A stretch of DNA of 64,000 nt from Ruegeria sp. HKCCD4315 (GCF_013112245.1 NZ_WVRN01000002.1:434001-498000), one strand, 5' to 3'; shown: positions 45,645-55,717, numbered from the stretch's first letter. The notes: generated from the sequence alone by a model not told the origin. Numbers and translations: made by a program.

Positions 45645-47006
45645 ATGGCGATCTTTGCGAAACGTGCTCTGTTGAGTACGGGATGGACAAATAACCTGCG
45701 GGTCGAGATTGAAGACGGCAGAATCGCAGCCTTGCACGCCGAGACATCGGCCCAGACCGATGATGTGTCTGTGGATACTTTGCTGCCTGCCCTGGCCAAC
45801 TTGCACAGCCATGCATTTCAACGCGCCATGGCCGGAATGACCGAATACCGCATGGCAGGTCGCGACAGCTTCTGGACATGGCGTGATCTGATGTACCGCT
45901 TTACGACGCACCTTACACCAGACCAGATCCAGAAGATCGCCAGCTTGGTGTATATGGAGATGCAAGAGGCCGGATACGCCTCAGTTGGAGAATTCCACTA
46001 TCTGCATCACCAACCAGATGGCTCGCCCTATGACCGACTGGCCGAGTTGTCTGACCGGATCATGGCAGCCGCTGTCGAGACAGGGATAGGACTGACCCAT
46101 CTTCCTGTGCTGTATTCCTATGCCGGGGTGGGCAAAAAACCTCTAGAGACGGGGCAAGCTCGGTTCGGTAACGATGTGGATCGTTTCTGCATGTTGGTGG
46201 ATCAGGCCAAGGACGCGCTCGGAAATTTGCCCGAAGACTGCCGGGTCGGCTTCGCGCCGCATTCATTGCGCGCGACCTGTCCTGGCGATCTCGCGCGGGT
46301 TTTAGCGACGCAAGGTGAAGGTCCTGTTCATATCCACATCGCCGAACAACCCAAGGAAGTGTCCGAGGTGATGGCCGGTCTGGGCGCCCGCCCGGTTGAG
46401 TGGTTGTTGGACAATGTTCATGTCGATGCCAACTGGTGCCTGATTCACGCCACGCATATGACCGAAGACGAAACACAGGCCATGGCCGCCAGCGGTGCCG
46501 TCGCGGGACTGTGCCCTGTGACCGAGGCCAACCTGGGGGACGGCCCATTCAATGGCCCCACATTTTTAAACGCAGGCGGGTCGTTTGGCGTAGGGTCGGA
46601 TTCAAACGTCCTGATTTCGCTGACCGAGGAACTGAGGACGTTAGAATATTCACAGCGTCTGCGGGATTTGGCGCGCAACGTGATGGTGGTCGGAGAAGGG
46701 TCTGTGGGACAGACGCTGTATTGTGGCGCAGCCAAAGGCGGAGCACAGGCTCTGGGCCGCGATGCCGGTGTGATAGCCAAAGGCAAACTGGCCGACCTGA
46801 TAGCCATCGACTGCCAGAACCCAGCGCTTTGTGCACTGACATCTGAACAATTGTTTGATGGGCTGGTGTTTTCAGCAAAGGACGAGGTTGTCACCGATGT
46901 GTGGTCGGCGGGCCGCCATCAGGTGCGAGGGGGTCGCCACGTTGCACGGGATCAGATCGTATCAAATTATCAACGAACCATGGCGGATCTTCTTGCAAAA
47001 CTGTAA
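45645..47006 (+). CDS. hutF: Formimidoylglutamate deiminase
   Basis: The 453-residue amidohydrolase has [21 protein letters not shown] with the metal-binding HxH and [39 protein letters not shown] lies toward the C-terminus. It releases ammonia from formiminoglutamate to give N-formylglutamate for HutG. The ATG at 45645 follows GAGGTG by 6 bases; an in-frame GTG at 45636 lies inside that ribosome-binding site. Confidence 0.94.
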   Translation: MAIFAKRALLSTGWTNNLRVEIEDGRIAALHAETSAQTDDVSVDTLLPALANLHSHAFQRAMAGMTEYRMAGRDSFWTWRDLMYRFTTHLTPDQIQKIASLVYMEMQEAGYASVGEFHYLHHQPDGSPYDRLAELSDRIMAAAVETGIGLTHLPVLYSYAGVGKKPLETGQARFGNDVDRFCMLVDQAKDALGNLPEDCRVGFAPHSLRATCPGDLARVLATQGEGPVHIHIAEQPKEVSEVMAGLGARPVEWLLDNVHVDANWCLIHATHMTEDETQAMAASGAVAGLCPVTEANLGDGPFNGPTFLNAGGSFGVGSDSNVLISLTEELRTLEYSQRLRDLARNVMVVGEGSVGQTLYCGAAKGGAQALGRDAGVIAKGKLADLIAIDCQNPALCALTSEQLFDGLVFSAKDEVVTDVWSAGRHQVRGGRHVARDQIVSNYQRTMADLLAKL

Positions 47007-47086
47007 CGGGTCGCTCTGCCCTTTACGCAGCACACCAAAAACGCTCATAACAAGTTTATGAATATGCTTAACGGAAAAACCACAGC

Positions 47087-47788
47087 GTGACCGATCAAAA
47101 ACATGTCGGCTTTCAGGATATTCGGGATGAGGTCATCAACCGAATTCAAACCCGCGTCTGGCCGCAGGGCAGTCTGTTGCCAACGGAACTGGAACTGGCG
47201 GCCGAATTTGGCGTTGCGCGGGCTACGGTTAACCGCGCCCTGCGCGAGTTGGCAGAACAAGGTATCGTGACCCGAAAGCGCAAGGGGGGCACGCGTGTCG
47301 TGACCACGCCTGTAAAGCAAGCCAAACTGCCGATCACAGTGGTGCGCCAAACCATCGAAGAGATGAACGCCGAATATCGCTATGCGCTTGTCAGCAGAAG
47401 CGTGATTGATTGCCCCGCTTGGCTTCAGGCCAAGTTGAGCATTCCAGAAGGCGCGCAGGTCGTGCATCTGCGATGTATGCACCATGCTGACAACCGGCCA
47501 TTTCAGTTCGAAGAACGCTGGATCAACATCAGCACTGTGCCTCAGGTCGTAAACGAAGATTTTCTGACCACCGGCCCAAATGAGTGGCTGTTGTCAGAAG
47601 TGCCATTTTCGAACGCCGAAATCGCCTTTACTGCCGTTCCCGCAACAGCACCCTTGCAGGAATTTCTTTCTGTTCCCCCCGGAACACCCCTGTTTCAGTT
47701 GGAGCGCACAACATGGTTCCGCAACGACCCCGTGACTTTCGTGCGTATGACGTTTCATCAGGGGTACCAGATGCGCACCACCTACTGA
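47087..47788 (+). CDS. hutC: Histidine utilisation repressor, GntR family
   Basis: The 233-residue protein has a GntR winged helix ([20 protein letters not shown]) followed by a UTRA ligand domain with [19 protein letters not shown], as in HutC. Urocanate is the usual inducer. The start is GTG at 47087 with only a weak GGA upstream. It is 80 bp after hutF, on the same strand, and overlaps the convergent aldehyde dehydrogenase gene by 7 bp at the 3' end. Confidence 0.93.
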   Translation: MTDQKHVGFQDIRDEVINRIQTRVWPQGSLLPTELELAAEFGVARATVNRALRELAEQGIVTRKRKGGTRVVTTPVKQAKLPITVVRQTIEEMNAEYRYALVSRSVIDCPAWLQAKLSIPEGAQVVHLRCMHHADNRPFQFEERWINISTVPQVVNEDFLTTGPNEWLLSEVPFSNAEIAFTAVPATAPLQEFLSVPPGTPLFQLERTTWFRNDPVTFVRMTFHQGYQMRTTY

Positions 47789-49230
47789 GGCCAGGGCAAC
47801 GAATAGGTTTTGACGTTGGTGAAGAACTTCATCGCTTCGATCACGCCTTCCTTTATCCCATTTCCGCTATCCTTAATCCCGCCAAAGGGTGACATCTCGA
47901 TCCGATAACCGGGCTGTTCCCAGATGTTGCAGGTGCCCACATCCAGCCCATTTATATAAGCGATAGCCCGGTTCAAATCGTTGGTGCAGACACCAGAGGA
48001 CAACCCAAAGGCAGTGCTGTTCGAAATCTGCATCACATCCACGTCGTTATCCGGCACACGAACGATGGGTATGATCGGACCGAACGTCTCTTCCATCACC
48101 AACTCGCTGTCATGGGGCACATTGTCGACAACGATTGGCGGTAACAACGCGCCCTTCCGCGCTGGGTGGTACAGGATGTTGGCCCCCTGCTCTGCCGCTT
48201 TTCGCACACGATTCTCAAACAACGCTGCCGCTTCGGCATGGATGACGCAACCCAGCTCGGTCTCGGGGTTCTGAGGATCCCCGAACCGGATAGCCTTGGC
48301 CTTTTCCAGCACCAACGGAACAAACCGATCCGCCACGCTGTGTTGCACCAGAATGCGTTTTATGGCGGTGCATCGCTGACCTGAATTCCCCGTGGCCCCC
48401 GCAACTGCGATCGTTGCTGCGCGTTCCAGATCAGCATCGCCCAGATCATTCAGCACGATCAGCGGATCGTTTCCGCCCAACTCCAGCGCCTGCCGCTTGT
48501 AGCCTGCCTTTGAGGCGATCAGCTTGCCCACGGGGACACCACCGGTGAACGTGATGATGTCGATATTTTCATTGGTGATCATTTCGTCGCCAATGTCCTG
48601 TGGCCAACCGGTGACGACCTGGAACATCTCGGGCGGCAGGCCCGCCTCGTATAGAATGTCGGCCAGTGTCAGTGCTGTCAGCGGTGTCAGCTCGGTTGGC
48701 TTGCAAACCATACAATTATTGGTCGCAATTGACGGAGCGATTTTGTGACTGACCATGTTCAGCGGGTGATTGAACGGAGTAATCGCACTGATCGCCTTGA
48801 CAGGTTCACGCTTGGTGAAGATTTTCCGTTCCTTGCCGTTTTGGGTCAGATCGCAGGAGAACACCTCGCCATCGTCTTTCAAAGCTTCCGCAGCGGCGAA
48901 TTGAAATACGTCTTGTGCGCGTTTGGTTTCATAGATCGAGTGCTGAAGGCAAATCCCCAGCTCAAGCGTCAGCCACTTGGCCAGATAATCCCGCCTTTCT
49001 CCAATCAACTCGCCGGCACGCCGCAGGATTTGACTGCGCTCGTACCTCGTCAAACTAGGGGTGTAGTGCGCCGCGATCTCAAAAGCGTGCCGCACGTGCT
49101 GGGCAGTGCCAGCCGGAACAGTTCCAATCAGGGCATTCGTATAGGGGTAGTGAACCGGAACAGTGTTTTCGGTGAACACGACCTGTCCCCCGATGCGCAT
49201 TCCGTCGTGACGGATTTCCGATTTGGTCAT
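47782..49230 (-). CDS. Aldehyde dehydrogenase, PhnY-like (phosphonoacetaldehyde dehydrogenase family)
   Basis: The 482-residue NAD(P)-dependent enzyme has E250 in ALELGGNDP and the catalytic C287 in [13 protein letters not shown]. The C-terminal block [19 protein letters not shown] and the total length match PhnY, which oxidises phosphonoacetaldehyde to phosphonoacetate. No phosphonate transaminase (PhnW), PhnA hydrolase or phosphonate transporter is in view, so the substrate stays open. The ATG at 49230 follows AAGGGA; an in-frame GTG at 49284 would add 18 residues. It lies 125 bp downstream of a LysR gene on the same strand. Confidence 0.82.
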   Translation of the reverse strand: MTKSEIRHDGMRIGGQVVFTENTVPVHYPYTNALIGTVPAGTAQHVRHAFEIAAHYTPSLTRYERSQILRRAGELIGERRDYLAKWLTLELGICLQHSIYETKRAQDVFQFAAAEALKDDGEVFSCDLTQNGKERKIFTKREPVKAISAITPFNHPLNMVSHKIAPSIATNNCMVCKPTELTPLTALTLADILYEAGLPPEMFQVVTGWPQDIGDEMITNENIDIITFTGGVPVGKLIASKAGYKRQALELGGNDPLIVLNDLGDADLERAATIAVAGATGNSGQRCTAIKRILVQHSVADRFVPLVLEKAKAIRFGDPQNPETELGCVIHAEAAALFENRVRKAAEQGANILYHPARKGALLPPIVVDNVPHDSELVMEETFGPIIPIVRVPDNDVDVMQISNSTAFGLSSGVCTNDLNRAIAYINGLDVGTCNIWEQPGYRIEMSPFGGIKDSGNGIKEGVIEAMKFFTNVKTYSLPWPQ

Positions 49231-49355
49231 GCTCCGATCCCTTGCCCCAAGAGCCACAGCTAAGACATCTGCGGCATTCGACACGCCAACCGATAGAACC
49301 GCCCTTTGCCCTACGTCAATAGGCCGCTCGGGCAGCGCGGGCGATTATTAAACTG

Positions 49356-50330
49356 TCAGGCTTTCTCAGGCACTGGGACGCAGGGCTTGGTTTTACCTTC
49401 AGTTAGACCATCCGGCTGATAAGTCGGGATCACGCCCTGAGGTGGATTTTCCAGAATATAGGCTCCGATGCGCGCGAGCATTGGTTTTCTCGGGCAATTG
49501 GGGCGCGTCGCGGCGCCGAGATCGCGCAGGTGCCCTGGTGCTTCAAACGGAATGAAGTGCAAAGGCCAGTTGTCCCGCTTGAACTGTTCTGCCGCCAATG
49601 CCGAGACAATTGTACAATCGTCTGAATGGCAAATGTGACGGCAAATTGTCTCAAACCGCAAAGCGGTCAGATCAAAGCGCTTGCTGATCCGGGTTGTACC
49701 GTCCTGCTGTGGAAGCCGATCCTCAAGATCGTAGCCAAAACTGTGCGGCAGCCGGATAAAATCATGCGGCGGCACCTCTTCGGGGATAATCGAGGTAAGC
49801 GTGCACAGCGGATGCCCTTGCCGCAAAGCCAAAAACATTGGTTCGGACCAGATGGAAGTGAAGTCTAAACTGGCGCTGTTGTTGACCTTGGCCACCAGCG
49901 CCATGTCCAATGTGTGGTCTTCGACCATATTCAACATGTTCTGGGGCAGATCTTCTATCAGCGTGACGCGCATCCTGGGAAAAAGCTTGTTGAAAAGCTC
50001 TGAAAAGTACCCCGTCAGATATGGGGCCAGCGTCGGCGTCATGCCTATGGTCAGCGGAACCGCCTCGGGGTCGCGAAATTCAATCGCTGTATCGCGAATT
50101 TTCTGGGCGTCTTTCAGAATGCGGTGCGCAATCTCGACAATGCGTTCGCCGCACAGCGTTGGGCGCACCTCGTTGTTCAGACGTAGGAACAAGTCAGCGC
50201 CCAGCTCCTGTTCCAGCTTTTTGATCTGGTTCGACATCGCCGGCTGAGACACGTTGCACGCAGCAGCCGCCTGACTGAACTGGCCGTGTTTGGCGATAGC
50301 AAGGACATATTCCAAATCTCTGAGGTTCAA
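49356..50330 (-). CDS. LysR-family regulator with OxyR-like N-terminus
   Basis: The 324-residue protein begins NLRDLEYVLAIAKHGQFSQA after a TTG start. The helix-turn-helix (CNVSQPAMSNQIKKLEQELG) resembles OxyR. The effector domain has ETICRHICHSDDCTIV rather than the spaced redox cysteines of OxyR, so peroxide sensing is doubtful. The ATG nearby is out of frame, which supports the TTG. Its closest partner is the downstream aldehyde dehydrogenase gene. A TTGAT-N5-ATCAA repeat upstream may be its own site. Confidence 0.85.
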   Translation of the reverse strand: MNLRDLEYVLAIAKHGQFSQAAAACNVSQPAMSNQIKKLEQELGADLFLRLNNEVRPTLCGERIVEIAHRILKDAQKIRDTAIEFRDPEAVPLTIGMTPTLAPYLTGYFSELFNKLFPRMRVTLIEDLPQNMLNMVEDHTLDMALVAKVNNSASLDFTSIWSEPMFLALRQGHPLCTLTSIIPEEVPPHDFIRLPHSFGYDLEDRLPQQDGTTRISKRFDLTALRFETICRHICHSDDCTIVSALAAEQFKRDNWPLHFIPFEAPGHLRDLGAATRPNCPRKPMLARIGAYILENPPQGVIPTYQPDGLTEGKTKPCVPVPEKA

Positions 50331-50692
50331 CGGACATCCAATCCTGAGGCAAATTTCACGATTTGATCAGCTATCAAGATACGATTTGGCGACAGATTTC
50401 AGAAGGTCACCGGGGCCAATCAGGCCCGCTTATCGCTCACATCCGCTAACAAATCTGTCAGAATTCGAAATTGAATAGCTTTCCGATCGGTGGTGCCGTT
50501 GGCGTAACCCCTTTGTTTGTTGTGAAAATGCCTGCGCCCACCTCACGAAATTCGTGAGTATTCGCGCCGGTTATACACCCGATTTGAACCATGAATTTCA
50601 GCCGCCGCGCGGGGCGGCCTAGTCCTTTGTTGCGTCGGTAGCCCGGACAGATGGGCCGCCAGCACAAACGCAACCTAATGACGGAGTGATCC
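50331..50692. promoter_or_regulatory. Gene-free region between the LysR gene and the RTX gene, with two inverted repeats
   Basis: This 362-bp region has no convincing gene. TTGAT-N5-ATCAA at 50363-50377 has the T-N11-A form of a LysR box and lies 33 bp from the LysR start. CTCACGAA-A-TTCGTGAG at 50542-50558 is a perfect 8-bp inverted repeat with one central base, 135 bp upstream of the RTX gene. It may be an operator for the secretion locus. The ribosome-binding site of the RTX gene (ACGGAGTG) is at the right end. Confidence 0.5.
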
Positions 50693-53600
50693 ATGCTGTC
50701 CCAATTCGCAGAAAGCCTGCGCGCCCGTCTCTTGACTACGTCAACCCTGGCGCAAGAGACATCCCGCGATGGCCAAACCCTCATCAACAACTTCTTTCAA
50801 TCCACTGTCGTGGACGACACACCCGCCTTTGTTCTAGCAAATGATTTTTCGCGCCTGCTGAACTTTGGCGAGATCGTCACCAATAACGCTGTTGCCGCTG
50901 TTCAGGCTCAGGGGCAGGACGTCGATGTCTTCAACTTCCGCTCGGGCCGGATTGAAGCGAACAATGGGCCTGACGCATTGGCCACTGGTGTCCAAGTCAC
51001 CGGAAGCGCTGCGGTTCGCAATTTCGGCGAGATCGCGGGTGAGTTTAACGGCGTGCAGTTTGCTGGTGCCGAAAGCTCGGGCAGCCTGGACAATTTCCGC
51101 GGTGCTGTCATCTCTTCCGACAGCCGAGCGGTTGATATTCAGGGCCAGGGCATAGATGTGCGCAACTTTGGCGACATCGTTGGCACTGGCGACCAGCGCA
51201 ATGGCACCATCTATACCAACGCAACGGCCGAGGACATCTCGATCTCGAACTTCACCGGCGGTACGATTGATGCTGGCGAAGGCAACCAGGGCGCAGGTAT
51301 TTCCCTGCAGATCGGTGATGAAGCCGGTGACCGCGTGCAAACCGATGTATTCAACGGCTTTGGCGCAACCATACAGGGTCGCGGTCAAGCGGCTGCCAAC
51401 ACCCCGCTGGCGGGCGACGGCATCCGGATCGACGACGGCGCTGAAGGCACCATCCTGGAAACCGAGATCATTAACAGCGGCCTGATCTCGACCGAAAGCA
51501 ATCAGGGCACAGCGGCTGGTATTCGCATCGCAGATGGCGCAAATGCCGAAGGTGAGATCCTGAACACCTCAACCGGTGTGATCGAAGGCCCTCGCAACGG
51601 CCTTTACATTGGCAATGGTGAACATGATCTGGACGTACTGAACTTTGGCACCATCCAGTCGGGCAGCCGCGCGGTTAATATCGACGGATCTGGTGTCGAT
51701 CTGATCAACGGCGGGGATATCCTTGGCACCGGTGACCAGCGCAACGGCACCGTCTACGCAGATGATACTGCACGCGATTTTTCGATCAACAACCTGGCGA
51801 CAGGCGCGATCGATGCAGGTGAGCACAATAACGGTGCGGGTATCTCTCTGTCGTTGGCTGAAGACGGCAATGGTGACATTGAAATCGAGAACGCAGGCGT
51901 CATCGCCGGACGTGGCAACGCGGGTGCCGCGCTGGGCACGGCGGGCGACGGCATTCGTCTGGAAGGTGTGCGTCAGGACAGTGGCTTTGCGCCTGCCTCG
52001 TTTACTGGCACCATCACCAACAGCGGGAGTGTCACGTCCGAAGGTGGAAACGGTACGGTTGGCGCGTTCCGGGCAGTGAACAATGTCAATTTCCAAGGCC
52101 GGTTGATCAATGAAGAAACTGGTGTGTTCGCAGGCGGTCAGAACGGCGTCTACTTTGGAACCGGTGACCATTCCGGCGGATCGTTCGTTAACCGCGGTCT
52201 CGTCACCTCGGACAGCCGCGCGCTGAACATCGATGGCGTTGGGCTTGAGGTGCTCAACGAAGGCCAAATCATTGGCACCGGAAATCAGCGCAATGGCACT
52301 GTTTATGCGGATGGCACAGCCGACAACTACGCGTTCACAAACACCGGCTTGGTGGATGCGGGCGAAGGCAACAATGGCTCTGCCGTGTCTTTGCAAACCG
52401 GTGACGTGTCGGGCGACGTTGTATCGGCGGTTGTTGTGAACGAAGGTACGCTGCAAGGTCGTGGTGACGCGGCCGAAGGCAATCAGGTCGGCGATGGCCT
52501 GCGCCTGTTCACCAGCCAGGATGACGCTTCTTTTGCCGGTATTGTGGTCAACGAAGGTCTGATCGCAGGGGCCGAAGGTTCGGATGCCGCCGCCGGTATC
52601 CGCGTGGATGGCGGCCTGAATCTGCTGGGTGCAATCCTGAATGAAGGTGAAATCCGTGGTACGGTTAATGCCATCGATGCGTCTGATGCAGGCACCGTTA
52701 CAATCGTCAACGACGACGAAGGTGTGATCAACGGCAATGTTCTACTGAGCGACGGTGATGACATCTTTGTTGATCTGGGCACCACCAATGGCGATATCGA
52801 CGGTGGCGCAGGCGATGATGTTCTGATCGCCGGCGATGCAGACAACGTTCTGACCGGTGGTCTGGGCAATGACTTCATCGACGGTGGAGAAGGCATCGAC
52901 ACCGCAGACTTTTCGGATCTGGATGTCGCAGTCAATGTTCGTCTGGACGCCAATGGCAACGGCACCGCCACACGCGATACCGGTTTCAACGTGTCAATCA
53001 CGGATGCGGTAGTCGCGGCGCCGGACCAATTCGGAGCAAACATTCCGGATGGCGCTTGGTTTGTAGAGGAAGCGGTTCAGGGCAACCTGTACTACAACAT
53101 CCACACGACCGATTTCCCTGCTGGTGAAATCCGTGGACAGTTGCTGGTCGACAGCGATGTAACCGAAAACGGTATTCGCACAGTGTCTCTTAGCGGCAGT
53201 CTGGACGCGGCACAGGAGCCTGGGCCAACTTCGGACAGCCTAGCGACGGGCGAGGCAACTGTTGTCATCACTCAAAATCTGGCAACGGGCGAAGTCAGCT
53301 ATTCCAGCGACCTGAGTGTTGTGGGCCTGAACGAAGCCGACCTGAACACGCCGATCCCCGGTGTCGTTTCCGCCATCCATCTGCACAACGCACCTGCCGG
53401 TCAGAATGGCCCGGTCGTGCAGGACACGCTGGTCGATGCAGGTGCCACACTTGATGTGGATGCGCAGGGTGGAACTGGTGTCATTGGGCAGGACGTCATC
53501 GAAAATCAGATCGAAACCGACATCCTGCAGTCCATTGAAAACGTTGTCGGATCCGATGATGGCGACGTGATCTTCGGCAGCGATCAGACCAATGTGCTGA

Positions 53601-53893
53601 ACGGTTCGGACGGTGATGACCTGCTGAACGGTGAAGGCGGCGACGACGTCCTCATCGGCGGCGCTGGGGCGGACACGTTCCAGTTTGGCGCGAACTTCGG
53701 AAACGACGTCATCGAGGACTTCGAAGTAGGTCTGGATCAGTTGCAATTTGGCGACTTCGGTCCTGACTTTGGGGCGCAAGTCAACGTGGCTCAGGACGGT
53801 GGCGATGCCGTAATCAGCTTCGGAGATAAGGGTTCGGTCCGCCTGGTTGGCATCAATGTCGCCGAACTGAACGACGACGATTTCGTTGCATAA
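50693..53893 (+). CDS. Large RTX-type secreted calcium-binding protein with CHRD segment
   Basis: The 1066-residue acidic protein lacks a Sec signal and ends in a hydrophobic/acidic tail (LVGINVAELNDDDFVA), as type I substrates do. Residues about 141-690 hold three repeats of about 181-183 residues, each starting SRAxxIxGxG and containing GTGxQRNGTxY. Residues 695-745 and 950-1000 are glycine/aspartate nonapeptide repeats (GGAGDDVLIAG, GGDDVLIGGAGADTF) that bind calcium. Between them, residues about 795-910 show CHRD-like motifs, NLYYNIHTTDFPAGEIRGQL and AIHLHNAPAGQNGPVV. The next two genes encode its probable exporter. A surface or matrix role is likely; no enzymatic or toxin domain is recognised. 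Confidence 0.88.
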   Translation: MLSQFAESLRARLLTTSTLAQETSRDGQTLINNFFQSTVVDDTPAFVLANDFSRLLNFGEIVTNNAVAAVQAQGQDVDVFNFRSGRIEANNGPDALATGVQVTGSAAVRNFGEIAGEFNGVQFAGAESSGSLDNFRGAVISSDSRAVDIQGQGIDVRNFGDIVGTGDQRNGTIYTNATAEDISISNFTGGTIDAGEGNQGAGISLQIGDEAGDRVQTDVFNGFGATIQGRGQAAANTPLAGDGIRIDDGAEGTILETEIINSGLISTESNQGTAAGIRIADGANAEGEILNTSTGVIEGPRNGLYIGNGEHDLDVLNFGTIQSGSRAVNIDGSGVDLINGGDILGTGDQRNGTVYADDTARDFSINNLATGAIDAGEHNNGAGISLSLAEDGNGDIEIENAGVIAGRGNAGAALGTAGDGIRLEGVRQDSGFAPASFTGTITNSGSVTSEGGNGTVGAFRAVNNVNFQGRLINEETGVFAGGQNGVYFGTGDHSGGSFVNRGLVTSDSRALNIDGVGLEVLNEGQIIGTGNQRNGTVYADGTADNYAFTNTGLVDAGEGNNGSAVSLQTGDVSGDVVSAVVVNEGTLQGRGDAAEGNQVGDGLRLFTSQDDASFAGIVVNEGLIAGAEGSDAAAGIRVDGGLNLLGAILNEGEIRGTVNAIDASDAGTVTIVNDDEGVINGNVLLSDGDDIFVDLGTTNGDIDGGAGDDVLIAGDADNVLTGGLGNDFIDGGEGIDTADFSDLDVAVNVRLDANGNGTATRDTGFNVSITDAVVAAPDQFGANIPDGAWFVEEAVQGNLYYNIHTTDFPAGEIRGQLLVDSDVTENGIRTVSLSGSLDAAQEPGPTSDSLATGEATVVITQNLATGEVSYSSDLSVVGLNEADLNTPIPGVVSAIHLHNAPAGQNGPVVQDTLVDAGATLDVDAQGGTGVIGQDVIENQIETDILQSIENVVGSDDGDVIFGSDQTNVLNGSDGDDLLNGEGGDDVLIGGAGADTFQFGANFGNDVIEDFEVGLDQLQFGDFGPDFGAQVNVAQDGGDAVISFGDKGSVRLVGINVAELNDDDFVA
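51113..52760 (+). repeat. Three tandem intragenic repeats of about 545 bp in the RTX gene
   Basis: Repeat units begin near 51113, 51659 and 52205, which is about 546 bp apart. Each encodes a segment with GTGDQRNGT or GTGNQRNGT followed by a DAGExNxGxxxSL segment and an AGxxxGxGRG-like loop. Sequence has diverged between copies, mainly in linkers, so the duplication is not recent. The third unit runs into the first calcium-binding block. Confidence 0.75.
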
Positions 53894-53905
53894 GCAAATA
53901 GTTGG

Positions 53906-53933
53906 CGGGGCGGCTCGTGGTCGCCCCGTTTTT
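53906..53933 (+). terminator. Intrinsic terminator between the RTX gene and its exporter
   Basis: CGGGGCG, a 9-nt loop, CGCCCCG and TTTTT form a clean terminator 12 bp after the RTX stop. The exporter genes start 24 bp later with no obvious promoter. It probably gives partial read-through, so the secreted protein is made in excess of its exporter. Confidence 0.85.
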
Positions 53934-53956
53934 CCAAACCGGAAAGGATCAACACG

Positions 53957-55717
53957 ATGTTGCAGAAAACCAATCCCGTCAAAGCCGCCTGGGGGTCGCT
54001 ACGCAAAGGATTTGTCACAGTTGCCTTTTTTAGTCTGTTTCTGAACCTGCTGATGCTGGCCGGACCGATCTATATGCTGCAGGTCTATGACCGAGTCCTG
54101 ACCAGCCAGAATGCCGACACACTGATCGCCCTGTCGCTTCTGCTGGCGGGGGTCTTTGTGGTGATTGCCTGCCTTGATCTGATACGGATGCGCATCCTGG
54201 GCCGCTTAGCTGCCCGGTTCGAGATGAAAGTCGGAGCGCCCGTTCTGGGGGCCGCGATGAAACGTCGTGTGCAGGGGGAATCCACCCCCGGCGACAATCT
54301 GGTCGAAGACGTAAACGGCTTTCGCGAGTTCATATCAGGCACAACACTGACCGCCTTTTTCGATGCACCGTGGATACCGCTGTATCTGTTGGTCCTGTAT
54401 GTCTTGCATCCCCTTCTTGGGCTGCTTGGACTGGCCGGAGCTCTGACACTGACCGTAATGGCCCTGATCAACAACGCCCGTGCACACAAGCCGATGCAGC
54501 AGGCAGCGCACGCACGCGGCCGTGCAGAGGCACTGTTTCGAACCGGAGACAGCAATGCCGAACTGGTCCACGCGCTGGGCATGAAGTCCGATCTGGTTCG
54601 GCGCTGGACTGCCCTTCAGGTCGATGCGCATCGTCAGAAGACCCGTGTAGCCGACCGGATCGCCAGTTTCTCGGTCATGTCCAAAACTCTGCGCATGGGG
54701 TTGCAATCCGCGGCTCTTGGCCTTGGCGCGGCGCTGGCGATTACTAGTGAAACCACAGCTGGCGTCATGATCGCGGCGACCATTGTTTTGGCCCGCGCTC
54801 TTGCCCCAATCGATCAGTTGATTGGGCAATGGCGCACATTCCTTGCCGCACGCGGCTCGTACGCCAAAATCACAAAACTCACCGAGGATTTCGCGGAAAC
54901 GCCTGCCAATCTACACCTGCCTCGTGCGTTCAAATCTCTGGATGTCAGAATTGCGCAAGCGGGTCCGCCACGCGCGGTCAATGCCACTCTGCGCAGCATT
55001 GATTTCAGTTTGGCTGCTGGCGATGTGCTGGCAATCATCGGCCCCAGCGGTTCCGGGAAAACAACACTGGGCAAGATGCTGACAGGCATCTGGCACCCGC
55101 AACGGGGTGAGGTTCTGCTGGACAGCAGCCCGATGTCGAAATGGAACCATGAGGATCTGGGCAAGCAGATCGGCTATCTGCCGCAGGATGTGGACCTGTT
55201 TGACGGCACGATCCGTGAAAACATAGGTCGCTTTGCGGCTGCCATCGATGATGCCGAGGTTCTGCGCGCCGCGCGCGAGGCCGGAGTGCATGAGCTGATC
55301 AGCAGCCTGCCAGATGGGTATGAAACACGCATCGGTCAGGGATTCTTCCTGTCTGGCGGACAACGACAGCGCCTTGCCCTGGCGCGCGCGCTTTATGGTG
55401 ATCCGTTTGTGCTGGTGCTGGACGAACCGAACTCGGATTTGGATGCAGATGGCGAAAAGGCTCTGCGTGACGCCATTCTGGCAGCTCAGGCCAGGGGCTC
55501 AATCAGTATCGTGATGACCCACCGCCCGGCCACATTGCAGGCGGCCAACAAGGTCATGGTTCTTCGCAACGGATCACAAGCCCAGTTTGGCGACAAGGGT
55601 GACGTTTTGAAGGTCAAAACTCAACACGTTCTCAAATCGCCCGCACAACGCGCAACCTCCTGCAAGCCCACCCTGCAACTATCAGAAAACGCCCGCATTA
55701 CAGGAGCCGCACAATGA
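53957..55717 (+). CDS. Type I secretion ABC exporter, PrtD family
   Basis: The 586-residue protein has an N-terminal membrane domain with NLLMLAGPIYMLQVYDRVL near residues 30-50, typical of PrtD/AprD, and no C39 peptidase domain. The ATPase has Walker A at 362-370 (GPSGSGKTT), LSGGQRQRLALARAL and VLVLDEPNSDLD. It would drive export of the upstream RTX protein across the inner membrane. AAAGGA precedes the ATG, and the gene overlaps the next by 4 bp (ATGA). The outer-membrane TolC partner is not in the window. Confidence 0.93.
   Translation: MLQKTNPVKAAWGSLRKGFVTVAFFSLFLNLLMLAGPIYMLQVYDRVLTSQNADTLIALSLLLAGVFVVIACLDLIRMRILGRLAARFEMKVGAPVLGAAMKRRVQGESTPGDNLVEDVNGFREFISGTTLTAFFDAPWIPLYLLVLYVLHPLLGLLGLAGALTLTVMALINNARAHKPMQQAAHARGRAEALFRTGDSNAELVHALGMKSDLVRRWTALQVDAHRQKTRVADRIASFSVMSKTLRMGLQSAALGLGAALAITSETTAGVMIAATIVLARALAPIDQLIGQWRTFLAARGSYAKITKLTEDFAETPANLHLPRAFKSLDVRIAQAGPPRAVNATLRSIDFSLAAGDVLAIIGPSGSGKTTLGKMLTGIWHPQRGEVLLDSSPMSKWNHEDLGKQIGYLPQDVDLFDGTIRENIGRFAAAIDDAEVLRAAREAGVHELISSLPDGYETRIGQGFFLSGGQRQRLALARALYGDPFVLVLDEPNSDLDADGEKALRDAILAAQARGSISIVMTHRPATLQAANKVMVLRNGSQAQFGDKGDVLKVKTQHVLKSPAQRATSCKPTLQLSENARITGAAQ

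Noticed and set aside
47782-49230. Calling the aldehyde dehydrogenase betaine-aldehyde or succinate-semialdehyde dehydrogenase
   Set aside because: The C-terminal block and length fit PhnY better; a firm substrate call is not possible without phosphonate genes nearby.
49356-50330. Calling the LysR protein OxyR
   Set aside because: The N-terminus is OxyR-like, but the spaced redox cysteines are not seen in the effector domain and no catalase or peroxidase gene is nearby.
50693-53893. RTX toxin, protease or bacteriocin identity for the large secreted protein
   Set aside because: No pore-forming, metalloprotease (HExxH) or lipase motif is visible; only repeats, CHRD-like motifs and calcium-binding nonapeptides.
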